From positions 186,001 through 250,000 of the forward strand of contig CAVYTS010000012.1 in assembly GCA_963771305.1 (NCBI GenBank): a stretch of 64,000 nucleotides of DNA, written 5' to 3'. Below, piece by piece: positions 7,961-17,012 of the stretch. Under the pieces are notes generated by a model. The model had not been told where the DNA came from, made no database searches, and was given only the letters and a program-made list of their open reading frames with translations. Each line of letters begins with the position of its first letter. Within the stretch, counting starts at the first letter, position 1. Both the position numbers and the translations under genes were made by a program. Source of the stretch: CAJCIT01 sp963771305 (GTDB lineage Bacteria; Acidobacteriota; Terriglobia; Bryobacterales; Bryobacteraceae).

Positions 7961-10900
7961 CTAGAAGTAGAAGTGGACCGAGAGCTGGATAATGCGGTGC
8001 CCCTGCTTCTGAGTCGTCTCGCCGAAGCTTGAGCAATTTGTCTCACCAATCGAGGTGCAGGTTGGATACGCTTTAAGCGTGTTCGGGTCGATGCTTAGAC
8101 CGAGGTTGTTTCCATTTGGGAACGACCACAGGGGATGGTTGAGGAAGTTGTACCCGTCCACACGGAACTGGATCTTCATCGACTCCTTAATCTGGAAGTT
8201 CTTGAAGAGTCCCAGATCCCAGTTAAAGAAGGCCGGTCCGTAAACGGCGGGTAGCACGGCCCCAGGGTTCTGCCCGGGAACCGAAGGCGCTGCGAAGCAG
8301 CTGTCGTTGACGTACTGATGAGGACCCAAGCCTTTGGCGGGGTTGCAAATCAAGACCGGGTTGAGCTGCATGTCGGGCGTTCCCAGGATAGATACGTTAC
8401 TGATGTTGTACGTCGTTCCCGGGATCTTGGCGCCGTTGAGGTTCATGCCAAAGTTGTTTTCTTGGCCCGTCAGGTTCGCGCCGCTCTCCCACTGCGTGAT
8501 GCCCGAGAGCTGCCATCCATTGATGAAGCCGCCGGCAATCTTGTTCTTGGCGGGACTCGGCAAAACAAGCGAGTAGGCAGCGTTGAATATCTGCTTTCGA
8601 TTTGCAGGCACTACGCCGTAATTGTTTTGAATATTGTATGGGTCGAGGTTGGCGTTTGATCCGGTGTTATTTTGTTGTGTGCCAAAGACTCCGAGGGCCT
8701 TCCCCAATGTGTAGTTCAGGTTGATGGAGTAATTGCCCTTAGAACGCACCCACGTCGCCTGCATCGCGTTGTAGTTGGCATACAGGTTGTTTGTCGCCAG
8801 ATTGATTTGTCCGTAGCCCTGCAGGGGACGGAAGAGGTTTGCGTTTAAGCTGTTCGGATCGCCAGGATGTCCAAGCATGGCGCCGTATGGAACCGTGTTG
8901 ATGGCGCTGCCCGCACCGCCGTTATTTGACAAGTCGTAGCTGTGGTTGCCGACGTAGGCAATTTCGCCCAAGCTCGACCAGGGAAGCCGCTGCGATAAGG
9001 TGACGCTGTAGCTGTAGGTGTAAGGCTGGTTGCTGTCTGTGCTGCTGACGGCGCCCGGAGAGGCCGCTGTCCCGTTGGGAGGGTAGGTATCCAACTGGCT
9101 AGCCAGTAGCGGTACGCCAAGACCATTAGCCGGTCCGATGTTAACCTGCTGCTGACCCGCAGCCGTCGCCAAACCAGTCGTGAACTGGCCGGAGTGATAG
9201 TAATAGCTACCCCAACCGCCGCGAAGCACGGTGTTGCCGTTGTAGATATCGTAGGCAAAACCGACGCGAGGCTGCCAGAAAGCAAATCTGGTTGGGAAGC
9301 CGCCAATCGGCACGCTCGGATCGATCTTGTGCCACTCGAAGCCGCAGTACGTGGGTGCCGAGGCGCAGGAGGGGCTATAGGCGGACTGATTGAAAATGCT
9401 ATAACCATTTCCCGTCCGATCGATCCACGGCGTGAAGTGAGTCGCGCGGAGACCATAATCGATGGTCAGCCGCTTATTGACCTTCCAGGAATCCTGGGCA
9501 AAGAATTCCAGGGTCTGGTAGGAGATATCGTTGAGGTTGTTAAAGTTAGCCTCGTTGTAGCCGTAGATATTGCCAACATACATGTCCGCATAAGCGTTGC
9601 CCAATGTGAATGCATTGCTATTGCTGAACGTCATGTAGCCGTTGCTGTTACTGTTGTTTGGCTGGGAGTTCTTGATCCACTCGTAGAAACCGCCGGCCTT
9701 GATGGTGTGGGTCCCCTTAACCATCGTGAATGTATCGCTGGCGCTGGGCATCCACTTGTCGGCAAATAGACCTTGCGTATTGCCGCCTGCTTCAAATCCG
9801 CCGGGGTTGAAGATCAGCGCGGCGGTGGCCGGCTGCCAACCGTTACCGCCAAAGGATGGAATCTGCTGAACGCCATTGTGATACACACCGGTGTAGTTAT
9901 ATCCAACCGTGGTGCGATTGACTTTGGACGGATCCGCAAACACGTTGGGGAAGCCGACGTAGGTAAAGGCGAGGACCGTCTCGTTGGTCATGGTCGGGCT
10001 GAAGACGTGGGTGATCGAGGCCGTGGTGGACTGAGACTGATTCTTTCCGTCAACCGCAGACGGATATGGAACCTGGTCTGTTTGGCGCCACCAGAGGCCG
10101 ACCGGGAACTGCTGAACCTCGTGCTGCAGGTTATAACGGACAAACAATTTCGTGTTGTCGCTGATGTTGTAATCGACGCGGGTCATCCACTGCCAGTTAT
10201 TCTGGTTGAAGATTTCAGCATTCGCGTAGTTGAAGCCGCCGTTCGCGTTCGGATTGGCGTTCGGCAGTGGATACAGATTCATCAAGGCGACGGTATTGGG
10301 ATTCATTGCCGAGGTTGGAATCTGGCCGCCGGGAAATAGCTTCAATGCCGCCGCGTTCAGTTGTCCCGGAGGGCCACCCGAAGCATCTTTGGTGCCAAGC
10401 ATATTGATCTCGGACGGCGAGAAGTTACCCGTTCGCATGCCCGCGGTGGGAACCGTAGCGGTCAGGAGTCCGGTGTCCAGGACTTGGTAGTAATATTCAT
10501 AACCCGTAAAGAAGAACAGCTTGTCCCGGTTCTTGTTGAAGTTTGTTTTGGGAATCAGAACCGGGCCGCCAACGGTGCCGCCGGGGTAGTAATACTTGTT
10601 CTGTGGCCTCGAAAGACCCTCCGAATTGAACAGAGCATCGTTCGCGTTTAAGTCGTAGTTTCGTGCGGAGAAAAATGCCGAACCGTGAAACTGGGTTCCA
10701 CCCGACTTTGCCACCGAGCTGATCACGATCGGCCCCTTCTGGTTCTCGGCGCTGAAATTCGATGACAGCACTTTAAACTCAGAAATCATTTCCGCGTTCG
10801 GATTTACTGGCGTGTCGCAGTTGCAACCGGGATCGGAGACGTGCGCGCCATCCGCTGTTATATCCAGCGAATTGGCAGGGAGACCGTTGTAAGAATATGC

Positions 10901-11497
10901 GTTATTCAGCGGGCTCTGACTGCCGGCGTCGCCGTTGCCGTTAATGCCGATCGTCTCACCCGTGTAGTTAGCTTTGTTCGAGGTGCCATTCTGTATGCCG
11001 AAACCCGGCATGATCTTGATGTACTCTGCGGCATTGCTTCCGACTTGGATGTAGTTCTCTAATTCCTTGGTCGTCAAGACCGACGATTTTTCACCCGAGT
11101 CGACTGGAACCGCCAGATCGGCGGTACCTGCGACGGTCACGGTCTCGCTGGTTGAGCCGAGCGCCATCGTGATGTTGACGTTGCGCTTATCGCCGCCTAT
11201 CAGGGCAATTCCTGTGCCCTTGTAAGTGGAGAAGCCCTTGGCTTCAACCGTCACTTCGTAGGTGAAGTTGCCAACGGACACTGACGCGAAGGTAAAGTAA
11301 CCATCGTTGTCGGTGATTGTGTCGCGCGTTGAACTGGACTCCTCATTGCGCAGCGTCACCTTTGCCCCGGGCACGACTGCTCCGGTGGAGTCGGACACAA
11401 TGCCCGTTAGCGTTGCGAACAGAGATTGGGCCTGAACGTTGGCGGCCCATAATGCCAAAAACAGAATTCCTACGAGGAATTTACCCCGGTTTAACAT
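7961..11497 (-). CDS. TonB-dependent receptor, Oar-like, with carboxypeptidase-regulatory N-terminal domain
   Basis: 1178 residues. A signal peptide (KFLVGILFLALWAANVQA, cleaved near QS), then a carboxypeptidase-D regulatory-like beta sandwich (about 28-110; GIVSDSTGAVVPGAKVTLRN), a plug-like region (about 120-250, with GINGNGD and SYNGLPANSLDITADG), and a long aromatic-rich barrel ending in a terminal phenylalanine (SVHFYF). This architecture is the Oar/SusC-like family greatly expanded in Acidobacteria; members import large or scarce substrates across the outer membrane using TonB energy. The ligand is not predictable. ATG 11497 has AGAGG upstream. It is intact, unlike the paralogue at 26760-30320, and is transcribed divergently from the TPR gene at 11720. 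Confidence 0.92.
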   Translation of the reverse strand: MLNRGKFLVGILFLALWAANVQAQSLFATLTGIVSDSTGAVVPGAKVTLRNEESSSTRDTITDNDGYFTFASVSVGNFTYEVTVEAKGFSTYKGTGIALIGGDKRNVNITMALGSTSETVTVAGTADLAVPVDSGEKSSVLTTKELENYIQVGSNAAEYIKIMPGFGIQNGTSNKANYTGETIGINGNGDAGSQSPLNNAYSYNGLPANSLDITADGAHVSDPGCNCDTPVNPNAEMISEFKVLSSNFSAENQKGPIVISSVAKSGGTQFHGSAFFSARNYDLNANDALFNSEGLSRPQNKYYYPGGTVGGPVLIPKTNFNKNRDKLFFFTGYEYYYQVLDTGLLTATVPTAGMRTGNFSPSEINMLGTKDASGGPPGQLNAAALKLFPGGQIPTSAMNPNTVALMNLYPLPNANPNANGGFNYANAEIFNQNNWQWMTRVDYNISDNTKLFVRYNLQHEVQQFPVGLWWRQTDQVPYPSAVDGKNQSQSTTASITHVFSPTMTNETVLAFTYVGFPNVFADPSKVNRTTVGYNYTGVYHNGVQQIPSFGGNGWQPATAALIFNPGGFEAGGNTQGLFADKWMPSASDTFTMVKGTHTIKAGGFYEWIKNSQPNNSNSNGYMTFSNSNAFTLGNAYADMYVGNIYGYNEANFNNLNDISYQTLEFFAQDSWKVNKRLTIDYGLRATHFTPWIDRTGNGYSIFNQSAYSPSCASAPTYCGFEWHKIDPSVPIGGFPTRFAFWQPRVGFAYDIYNGNTVLRGGWGSYYYHSGQFTTGLATAAGQQQVNIGPANGLGVPLLASQLDTYPPNGTAASPGAVSSTDSNQPYTYSYSVTLSQRLPWSSLGEIAYVGNHSYDLSNNGGAGSAINTVPYGAMLGHPGDPNSLNANLFRPLQGYGQINLATNNLYANYNAMQATWVRSKGNYSINLNYTLGKALGVFGTQQNNTGSNANLDPYNIQNNYGVVPANRKQIFNAAYSLVLPSPAKNKIAGGFINGWQLSGITQWESGANLTGQENNFGMNLNGAKIPGTTYNISNVSILGTPDMQLNPVLICNPAKGLGPHQYVNDSCFAAPSVPGQNPGAVLPAVYGPAFFNWDLGLFKNFQIKESMKIQFRVDGYNFLNHPLWSFPNGNNLGLSIDPNTLKAYPTCTSIGETNCSSFGETTQKQGHRIIQLSVHFYF

Positions 11498-11540
11498 AAC
11501 TGAAACGACCTCTCATCTTGGAGTTGCACCCTGATTTGAA

Positions 11541-11556
11541 CGACCACACGTGGTCG
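11541..11556. promoter_or_regulatory. Operator-like inverted repeat
   Basis: CGACCAC-AC-GTGGTCG is a perfect 7-bp inverted repeat with a 2-base centre. It lies in the 222-base gap between the divergent TonB receptor and TPR gene. It looks like a dimer-binding site; the binding protein is unknown. Confidence 0.45.
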
Positions 11557-11719
11557 ACCATGTAAAAGCAACAGCTGCGCCTAGTGTAGAACTACTAGTT
11601 AAAGAATTGCAAATGTTTTTTTATTCGAGCCACTTGGTTTGTTTATCCGGAACCGCCGCTGGCTCTCCCTAGCTGTCTCATAATGAAGGCGATACGATGT
11701 TTCGTACGATAGCTATCAA

Positions 11720-12841
11720 GTGTCCGACATGATATTTCCAATTGCAGTCTTGCTGCTTCTGCTGGTCCCAAGCGGCGATCAACCGGCAGCGCATCCTCGA
11801 ACTCCCCCCTCTTTTGAGGCACTTTCGCGCCAAGCAGTGGTAGCTCGCGACTCCGGCCATCTGGATGAAGCAGTAGCACTGTTTAAGAAAGCACTGAAAG
11901 AAAAACCTGATTGGGATGAAGGCTGGTGGAACGTCGGATCCATCGCCTACGACCGGGATCAATACACGGAGTGTGCTCAGTCATTCGAGCAGCTCACTGT
12001 GCTTAAGCCGGATTCGGCGCCGGCGTGGACGATGTCCGGCCTGTGCGAGTACCGGCTTCGACACTTTGATTCAGCGGTTCGGAGCCTGGAGCAGGCAGAG
12101 CGTTTGCGCTTTGCAGAGCCACAGGAGTTATCGAAGTCGGCCAGGCTTCACTTTGCGCTGGTGTTGATCAAGACGGGCAAGTTTGAAAAAGCGATCAATG
12201 TCCTGTCGGATTTGACAAAGTTCGACGGCAAGACTTCCCAGATCATCGTGGCAGCTGGGATTGCGGGGGTCAGACAGCGGTGGCTGCCTTCCGAAGTCCC
12301 GGAATCGGAGCGCCCAAAAGTCATGCAACTGGGAGGCGCAATGGCGACAGGGATGGAACTCGACTTCAAAGACGCGATTCCGCAATTCGAGGCGGTAGTT
12401 CAACAATTCCCGAATGACCCGAATATGCACTTTCGATTCGGCGCTTTCCTGATGCAACAGGCTCCGGAGCACGGATTGGCGGAGCTACATAAGACGCTCG
12501 AACTGGACCCGGACTACATTCAAGCGCTGGTTGGTTTCGCCATGATTTACCTCAATCGCGGCGAACCGCAGACCGCCCGGGAATATGCGGAGCGGGCAGT
12601 GAAAGCGAGCCCCGCGGATTTCGGACCTCACGTCGCCCTGGGCCGTGCATTGCTCGCGTTGAATGACGATGCCGGAGCAGCAAAGGAGCTTGAGATCGCG
12701 GTGAATGTTGAGCCCGGCAACCCCGACGCTCACTTCAGCTTGGCCTCCGCCTATTCGCACTTGGGCCGAAAAGAAGACGCCCAGCGCGAGCACGAAGAGT
12801 TCAAGCGATTGAAGAAGCTGATAGACTCATCGCAGCCGTAG
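11720..12841 (+). CDS. Exported TPR-repeat protein
   Basis: About 373 residues from GTG 11720, or 370 from the in-frame ATG 11729; neither has a strong Shine-Dalgarno. A hydrophobic N-terminus (MIFPIAVLLLLLVPSGDQ) looks like a signal peptide or anchor lacking the usual basic residues. The rest is TPR repeats (for example DEGWWNVGSIAYDRDQYTEC, FGPHVALGRALLALNDDAG, DAHFSLASAYSHLGRKEDA). TPRs mediate protein contacts, and no catalytic domain is visible. It is divergent from the TonB receptor and precedes the VWFA gene by 119 bases, in which I see no promoter or terminator I would defend. Confidence 0.88.
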   Translation: MSDMIFPIAVLLLLLVPSGDQPAAHPRTPPSFEALSRQAVVARDSGHLDEAVALFKKALKEKPDWDEGWWNVGSIAYDRDQYTECAQSFEQLTVLKPDSAPAWTMSGLCEYRLRHFDSAVRSLEQAERLRFAEPQELSKSARLHFALVLIKTGKFEKAINVLSDLTKFDGKTSQIIVAAGIAGVRQRWLPSEVPESERPKVMQLGGAMATGMELDFKDAIPQFEAVVQQFPNDPNMHFRFGAFLMQQAPEHGLAELHKTLELDPDYIQALVGFAMIYLNRGEPQTAREYAERAVKASPADFGPHVALGRALLALNDDAGAAKELEIAVNVEPGNPDAHFSLASAYSHLGRKEDAQREHEEFKRLKKLIDSSQP

Positions 12842-12960
12842 CAAGAGAGGCAAGCCGGGATGTTCCAGGTCCCGCAACCTCGCAGCCCGCTGATTTCTCG
12901 AGCTGGAGATCGCGCATATAGCCGATCGCCGTAGCGGGAGTTTAGTTGAGAAGACGTCCT

Positions 12961-15130
12961 ATGAAGCAACGCATTCACTTATCCGTTCTACTATCCATCG
13001 CGAGTATCGATTGCGCTTCCTGCCTCCGGGCAGCAAGCCACGCCACCGTCGGCCAATTCGCAAGCAACTGTGAAAGCCACCGTCGAGGAGGTCGTCCTCG
13101 ACATGGTTGTTCGCGACAAGAAAGGCAAACCGATCACGGATCTGCGGCAAGACCAGATCACGGTCGTCGACAATGGAGCGAAGCAAAAGCTCACCAGCTT
13201 CCGTCTGGTCCGGGGCACGGAGGCGATCTCTTCAAGCGGCGCAACTGCCAAGCTCGATCCCCTTCGCCAAATACGGCTTGTCACGCTGGCATTTGAGGCC
13301 CTCGGCGATCCTGCCCAGCGTAAGACGGCGCGTACCGCAGCCCTCGACCTGGTGAAGGGCGAACAGGGCACCAACGTGTACTACTCGGTGGTCGTCATCA
13401 ACACCCGACTGCTGGTGCTGCAGGCGTTTACGAAAGACAAAACCGCCCTCAATACGGCCATTGAAAAAGCCACGATGGGCGTCAGCGTCGGGAAAATGAT
13501 CTCGGAGTCGGACGCGATTAAGGCTGAGCTTCGCCGCAACCTGAATGGCGCAACGGTAGCTGGCGATGCTTCTCCCAATACGACCCTGGCCGCAGCCACC
13601 CAGATCGCGGGCCAAACAACCACGAACGGCCCTCCCGCCGATCCGACGCAACAGACTGTGATGCGCGTCATGTTGGACATGCTGCAGATGGATAGCGCGA
13701 TCGCGACCGACAACGCGCGGATGTCCATCGCCGCGATGAAATCGCTGGTGCAAGGCTTGCAAGAATTGCCTGGCCGCAAGTCGATTCTGTATTTCTCAAG
13801 CGGTATGTATTTCACGTCGGAGTTGGATGTAATGTTCAACAATTTGAAGAGCCTCGCGAACCGGGCCAATGTCACGTTTTATTCGCTGGATACGCGCGGC
13901 GTAATGATGGATTCGCAGAACGCGGACGCGAAGAGCCAGTTGGACTCCGCCAACAAGGCGGCCGGCGACACCATGATGCGAACCGCAGGCGCCGTGACCA
14001 AAGATGAAATGAACGCCTCGATGAACGCGGAGAACGCGGGCCGCGCCAACGTTCAACTTCCCATTCGGGATCTGGCCGAATCCACCGGCGGTTTCCTGAT
14101 TGCCGACAGCAACGACCTCCGTGGGCCGCTCCGCCAAATCAACGAGGAAATCAGCAGCTACTACGAGTTGACCTACAATCCCGAGATCACGAAATACGAC
14201 GGCAGCTTCCGCAAACTGAGCGTAACCGCCGATCGGAAAGATCTTGTGATCCACGCCCGCAACGGTTATTTTGCCCTGGCTCCGGAGGTTCGAGCAGCCG
14301 GCCTTGAAACGTTCGAGTTGCCGTTGTTAAAGGCCATCTCCGACGGATTGGTTTCGCACGACGTGGAGTTCCGTGCGGGGGCCGTGCTCCTGCGGCCGAA
14401 GACGGATGGAACGGATGTTTCACTTCTGGTCGAAGTACCGCTTCATGGACTGCAAACGAAAGCGGACCCTGCCAAAAAGACAGAGAGCGTCCACTTCTCA
14501 CTGGCTGCGCTGGTGAGGGATAGTAAAGGCGACATCGTTCAGAAAGTGACACAGGACCGCTCGCTCCAGGTGACAGCCGAGCAATTGAAGATGGGGAACT
14601 TCGTCGAGAAGTCAACGGTTACGATACCCCCCGGATCCTACGTACTTGAGTCGGCCGTGATGGATCGCGAGAGCGGCAAAATGGGCACTCACCACGGTTC
14701 GTTCACCGTCGCACAGGCACCCAAAGGCGTCGCCATCTCATCGCTCGCCGCAGTCCGTTCCTACACGCCCAATGTCAAGGGGTTGGATCCGACCGAGGTG
14801 TATCAGTTCCAAGGTGGAACAATCACTCCCACTTTGGTTAACAGCGTTCCCAAGGCGGAAAACGCGGCAGTGCGACTCTTCTTCACTGTATACCAGGATT
14901 CCTCCATCGCTGCCAAGCCAACGGTAGATGTTGAAATAATCCAGGCTGGAAAGGTTCTCAGCAAAGCGAGCCTGCCGCTTCCGGACGCAGACAAACAGGG
15001 CAGAATCCCGTACGTGATGACGATTCCGGCAGCAGCCATACCACCCGGCGCCTACGTGTTCCAAGCTACCGCTAAACAAGGCGACACTTCGGCTGAATCA
15101 AAGACCACGGTCAAGATTGAAGGCTCTTAA
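12961..15130 (+). CDS. Secreted VWFA-related (acidobacterial type) protein; frameshift in the signal peptide
   Basis: The conserved protein is open from a GTG at 13070 to 15130 (686 residues). It has the N-terminal beta strand and RDKKGKPITDLRQDQ motif shared by acidobacterial VWFA-related proteins, a von Willebrand A-like fold (about 60-330; LPGRKSILYFSSG, FYSLDTRG), and a C-terminal beta-rich part. The same frame extends upstream through ALPASGQQATPP without a start. The likely start is ATG 12961, encoding a signal peptide (MKQRIHLSVLLSIAS) in another frame. Deleting one base near 13010 gives a continuous signal (SIASIIALPASGQQ). The family's role is unknown; adhesion or complex assembly is inferred from VWA folds. 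The metal-site DxSxS motif is not clearly conserved. Confidence 0.85.
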
Positions 15131-15181
15131 GAGTTGTTCAGCCACCGGTTAGGAACCCGGGTAGGGCGTTTGATTCCTAGA

Positions 15182-15222
15182 GTTAACGACTTAAGCCTTT
15201 TGATATGAATAGCGTTAACGCT
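15182..15222. promoter_or_regulatory. GTTAACG half-sites and a perfect 12-bp palindrome
   Basis: AGCGTTAACGCT (15211-15222) is a perfect palindrome. The same GTTAACG half-site occurs at 15182-15188, and related GGTAACGC and CGTTAAT follow. They lie upstream of the malectin regulator gene. LacI-family operators have similar centres, but the binding protein is not known. Confidence 0.4.
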
Positions 15223-15308
15223 GCAAATCCGTTCCGGTAACGCAAGACGTTAATCAGAGTTGAGGGAGGCCACCAGCGGCATCCTCTGGTATACTTCTGG
15301 TGGGTTTA

Positions 15309-16913
15309 ATGGCCGCCACTGCTCAGTCGCATCTAGAGCGAGCCGAGTTGGAAGCAGTCCTCGAGTCAGGCATATTCCACCGAGCTCCCAACTTGGCGAG
15401 TTTCCTCCGCTACATCTGTGAGCGTTACTTTGAAGGTGACGCTGGTCAGATCAAGGAGTACAGCATAGCTGTCGACGCCCTCGGCCGTGCCTCCGACTTT
15501 GACCAAAAGAAGGATTCAATTGTCCGGGTTGAGGCTCACCGTCTCCGAAAACGACTGAACGACTACTATACCGGGGAGGGCGCAAGTCACCCTGTGCATA
15601 TCGTCATCCCGAACGGGCAGTACAGTCCACAATTCAGGTATACATATAATAAGGATACAGATTTTGGGAATTCCGACATTGAGCCACCTGCAGAACTCGA
15701 TGCCGGCCGCGTGTATCCCGAATATTTACAACAAGATACGGAACAGCCTCAGCTACTTGAGCCTCACGGAACCGAAGAACCGTTCATAGAGGCGCCGGTT
15801 CAGTCCCGAGAGAATATTCAGGGACCGAACCGCCCAAGTTCGTTCATAATCGTGCTGGCAGCTGCAATCGCTGGGTTGATTGGTTTAGCTGTGTGGGCCA
15901 GGATACACAACAATGCGGTCCTATCCAATGAAATCTGGAAAGGGCCGCTTACAATTCCGGTCGCAAGCGACTACCGCTTCTTGGCCGGCTATCACGGAAC
16001 TCCCTTTCAGGATCGGCAGGGACGGACTTGGCAACCAGATGCATATTACGCTGGCGGCCAGTCCCGCAATCTCCTAGTTGGAAGGTTGTTCGAGGCCGTA
16101 CCTGACCCCGCTTTCCTGCGAACCTCCCGCGAAGGCACGTTCCGATACGACATCCCGGTCCGGGCAGGAACGTACGAGCTCCATCTGTATTTTGTCGAGA
16201 CCAAATTCGCACACGAGGCTGAGACCGGCCGCCTGTTCCGGATCGCACTGAACGGCCGCGTCTTGTCGGACCTTTTTGACGTCGCAGCCGAAGCGGGCGC
16301 GCAGAACCGTCTGCTGGAGCGGGTGTACAAAGACGTTGCTCCGGACAAGGACGGGAGAATTCACCTCAGTTTCGAAGGCATCTCCGATCAAGCGTTCCTA
16401 AACGCGGCCGAGATTCTAGCCAGTGCTCCGGGTCGGACGCGGCCCGTCCGGGTCGTCGCCAGCGAAAGCTCCGTTATTGATGCGGATGGCCAACTGTGGA
16501 ACGCCGACCAGTATTCCATCGGCGGCCGGTTGGTCAAACGCACCGACGGAGCGGTCGAGTCTCACTCGCAACAACTCTACGAGGGCGAGCGCTACGGGAA
16601 TTTCAGCTACCATGTCCCGCTGGCTCCAGGAAAATATCGGGTCCGATTGTTTTTCGCAGAGACTTGGTTCGGATCGAAGCTGCCATACGCCCCGTCGGAA
16701 CTCATTGGTGCTCGAGTTTTCAACGTTTTCGCAAATGGCGTCGCACTTCTGCGCGATTTCGACATTGCCAAGGAAGCGCAAGGATCAAAAAAAGGGATCG
16801 AGAAAACTTTCGAAAATCTTGAGCCCAACGCCCAGGGCAAGATCATTCTGGAGTTTGTTCCCGTTCGCAACTATGCCGAAGTAAACGCAATCGAAGTCAC
16901 CGAGATGCAGTAG
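15309..16913 (+). CDS. Transmembrane regulator-like protein: cytoplasmic conserved N-terminal domain plus two periplasmic malectin domains
   Basis: 534 residues from ATG 15309, preceded by GGTGGG; a GTG nine bases upstream is an alternative. Residues 1-115 form a conserved acidobacterial module (FLRYICERYF, IKEYSIAVDALGR, DSIVRVEAHRLRKRL, IPNGQYSPQF) usually placed at the N-terminus of adenylate-cyclase, TPR or regulatory proteins and thought to bind DNA or act as a signalling adaptor. A proline- and acid-rich linker follows, one membrane helix (about 175-197), then two malectin-like domains (about 215-375 and 380-530; GRTWQPDAYYAGGQ, YELHLYFVET and GQLWNADQYSIGG, YRVRLFFAET). Malectins bind diglucose-type sugars. 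I infer a sensor reading carbohydrate outside and acting inside. The output function is not proven from sequence. Confidence 0.8.
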   Translation: MAATAQSHLERAELEAVLESGIFHRAPNLASFLRYICERYFEGDAGQIKEYSIAVDALGRASDFDQKKDSIVRVEAHRLRKRLNDYYTGEGASHPVHIVIPNGQYSPQFRYTYNKDTDFGNSDIEPPAELDAGRVYPEYLQQDTEQPQLLEPHGTEEPFIEAPVQSRENIQGPNRPSSFIIVLAAAIAGLIGLAVWARIHNNAVLSNEIWKGPLTIPVASDYRFLAGYHGTPFQDRQGRTWQPDAYYAGGQSRNLLVGRLFEAVPDPAFLRTSREGTFRYDIPVRAGTYELHLYFVETKFAHEAETGRLFRIALNGRVLSDLFDVAAEAGAQNRLLERVYKDVAPDKDGRIHLSFEGISDQAFLNAAEILASAPGRTRPVRVVASESSVIDADGQLWNADQYSIGGRLVKRTDGAVESHSQQLYEGERYGNFSYHVPLAPGKYRVRLFFAETWFGSKLPYAPSELIGARVFNVFANGVALLRDFDIAKEAQGSKKGIEKTFENLEPNAQGKIILEFVPVRNYAEVNAIEVTEMQ

Positions 16914-16963
16914 CCCTTCGTTCCTAATATCTTTCCACTACAACCCCAAACAACAGTTTTCCG

Positions 16964-16969
16964 TATAAT
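16964..16969 (+). promoter_or_regulatory. Possible -10 box for the 17.0-24.8 kb operon
   Basis: TATAAT, 44 bases before the ATG at 17013. No convincing -35 box is seen at the usual distance, so this is only a candidate. Confidence 0.3.
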
Positions 16970-17012
16970 CCTATAACGTGTCCCTCAGTTTCGCGTCCCG
17001 TCCGTATTAAGA

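Noticed and set aside
13070..13072. GTG as the true start of the VWFA gene
   Set aside because: It would leave an exported-family protein without a signal peptide, while a good one lies 109 bases upstream in a frame one base away.
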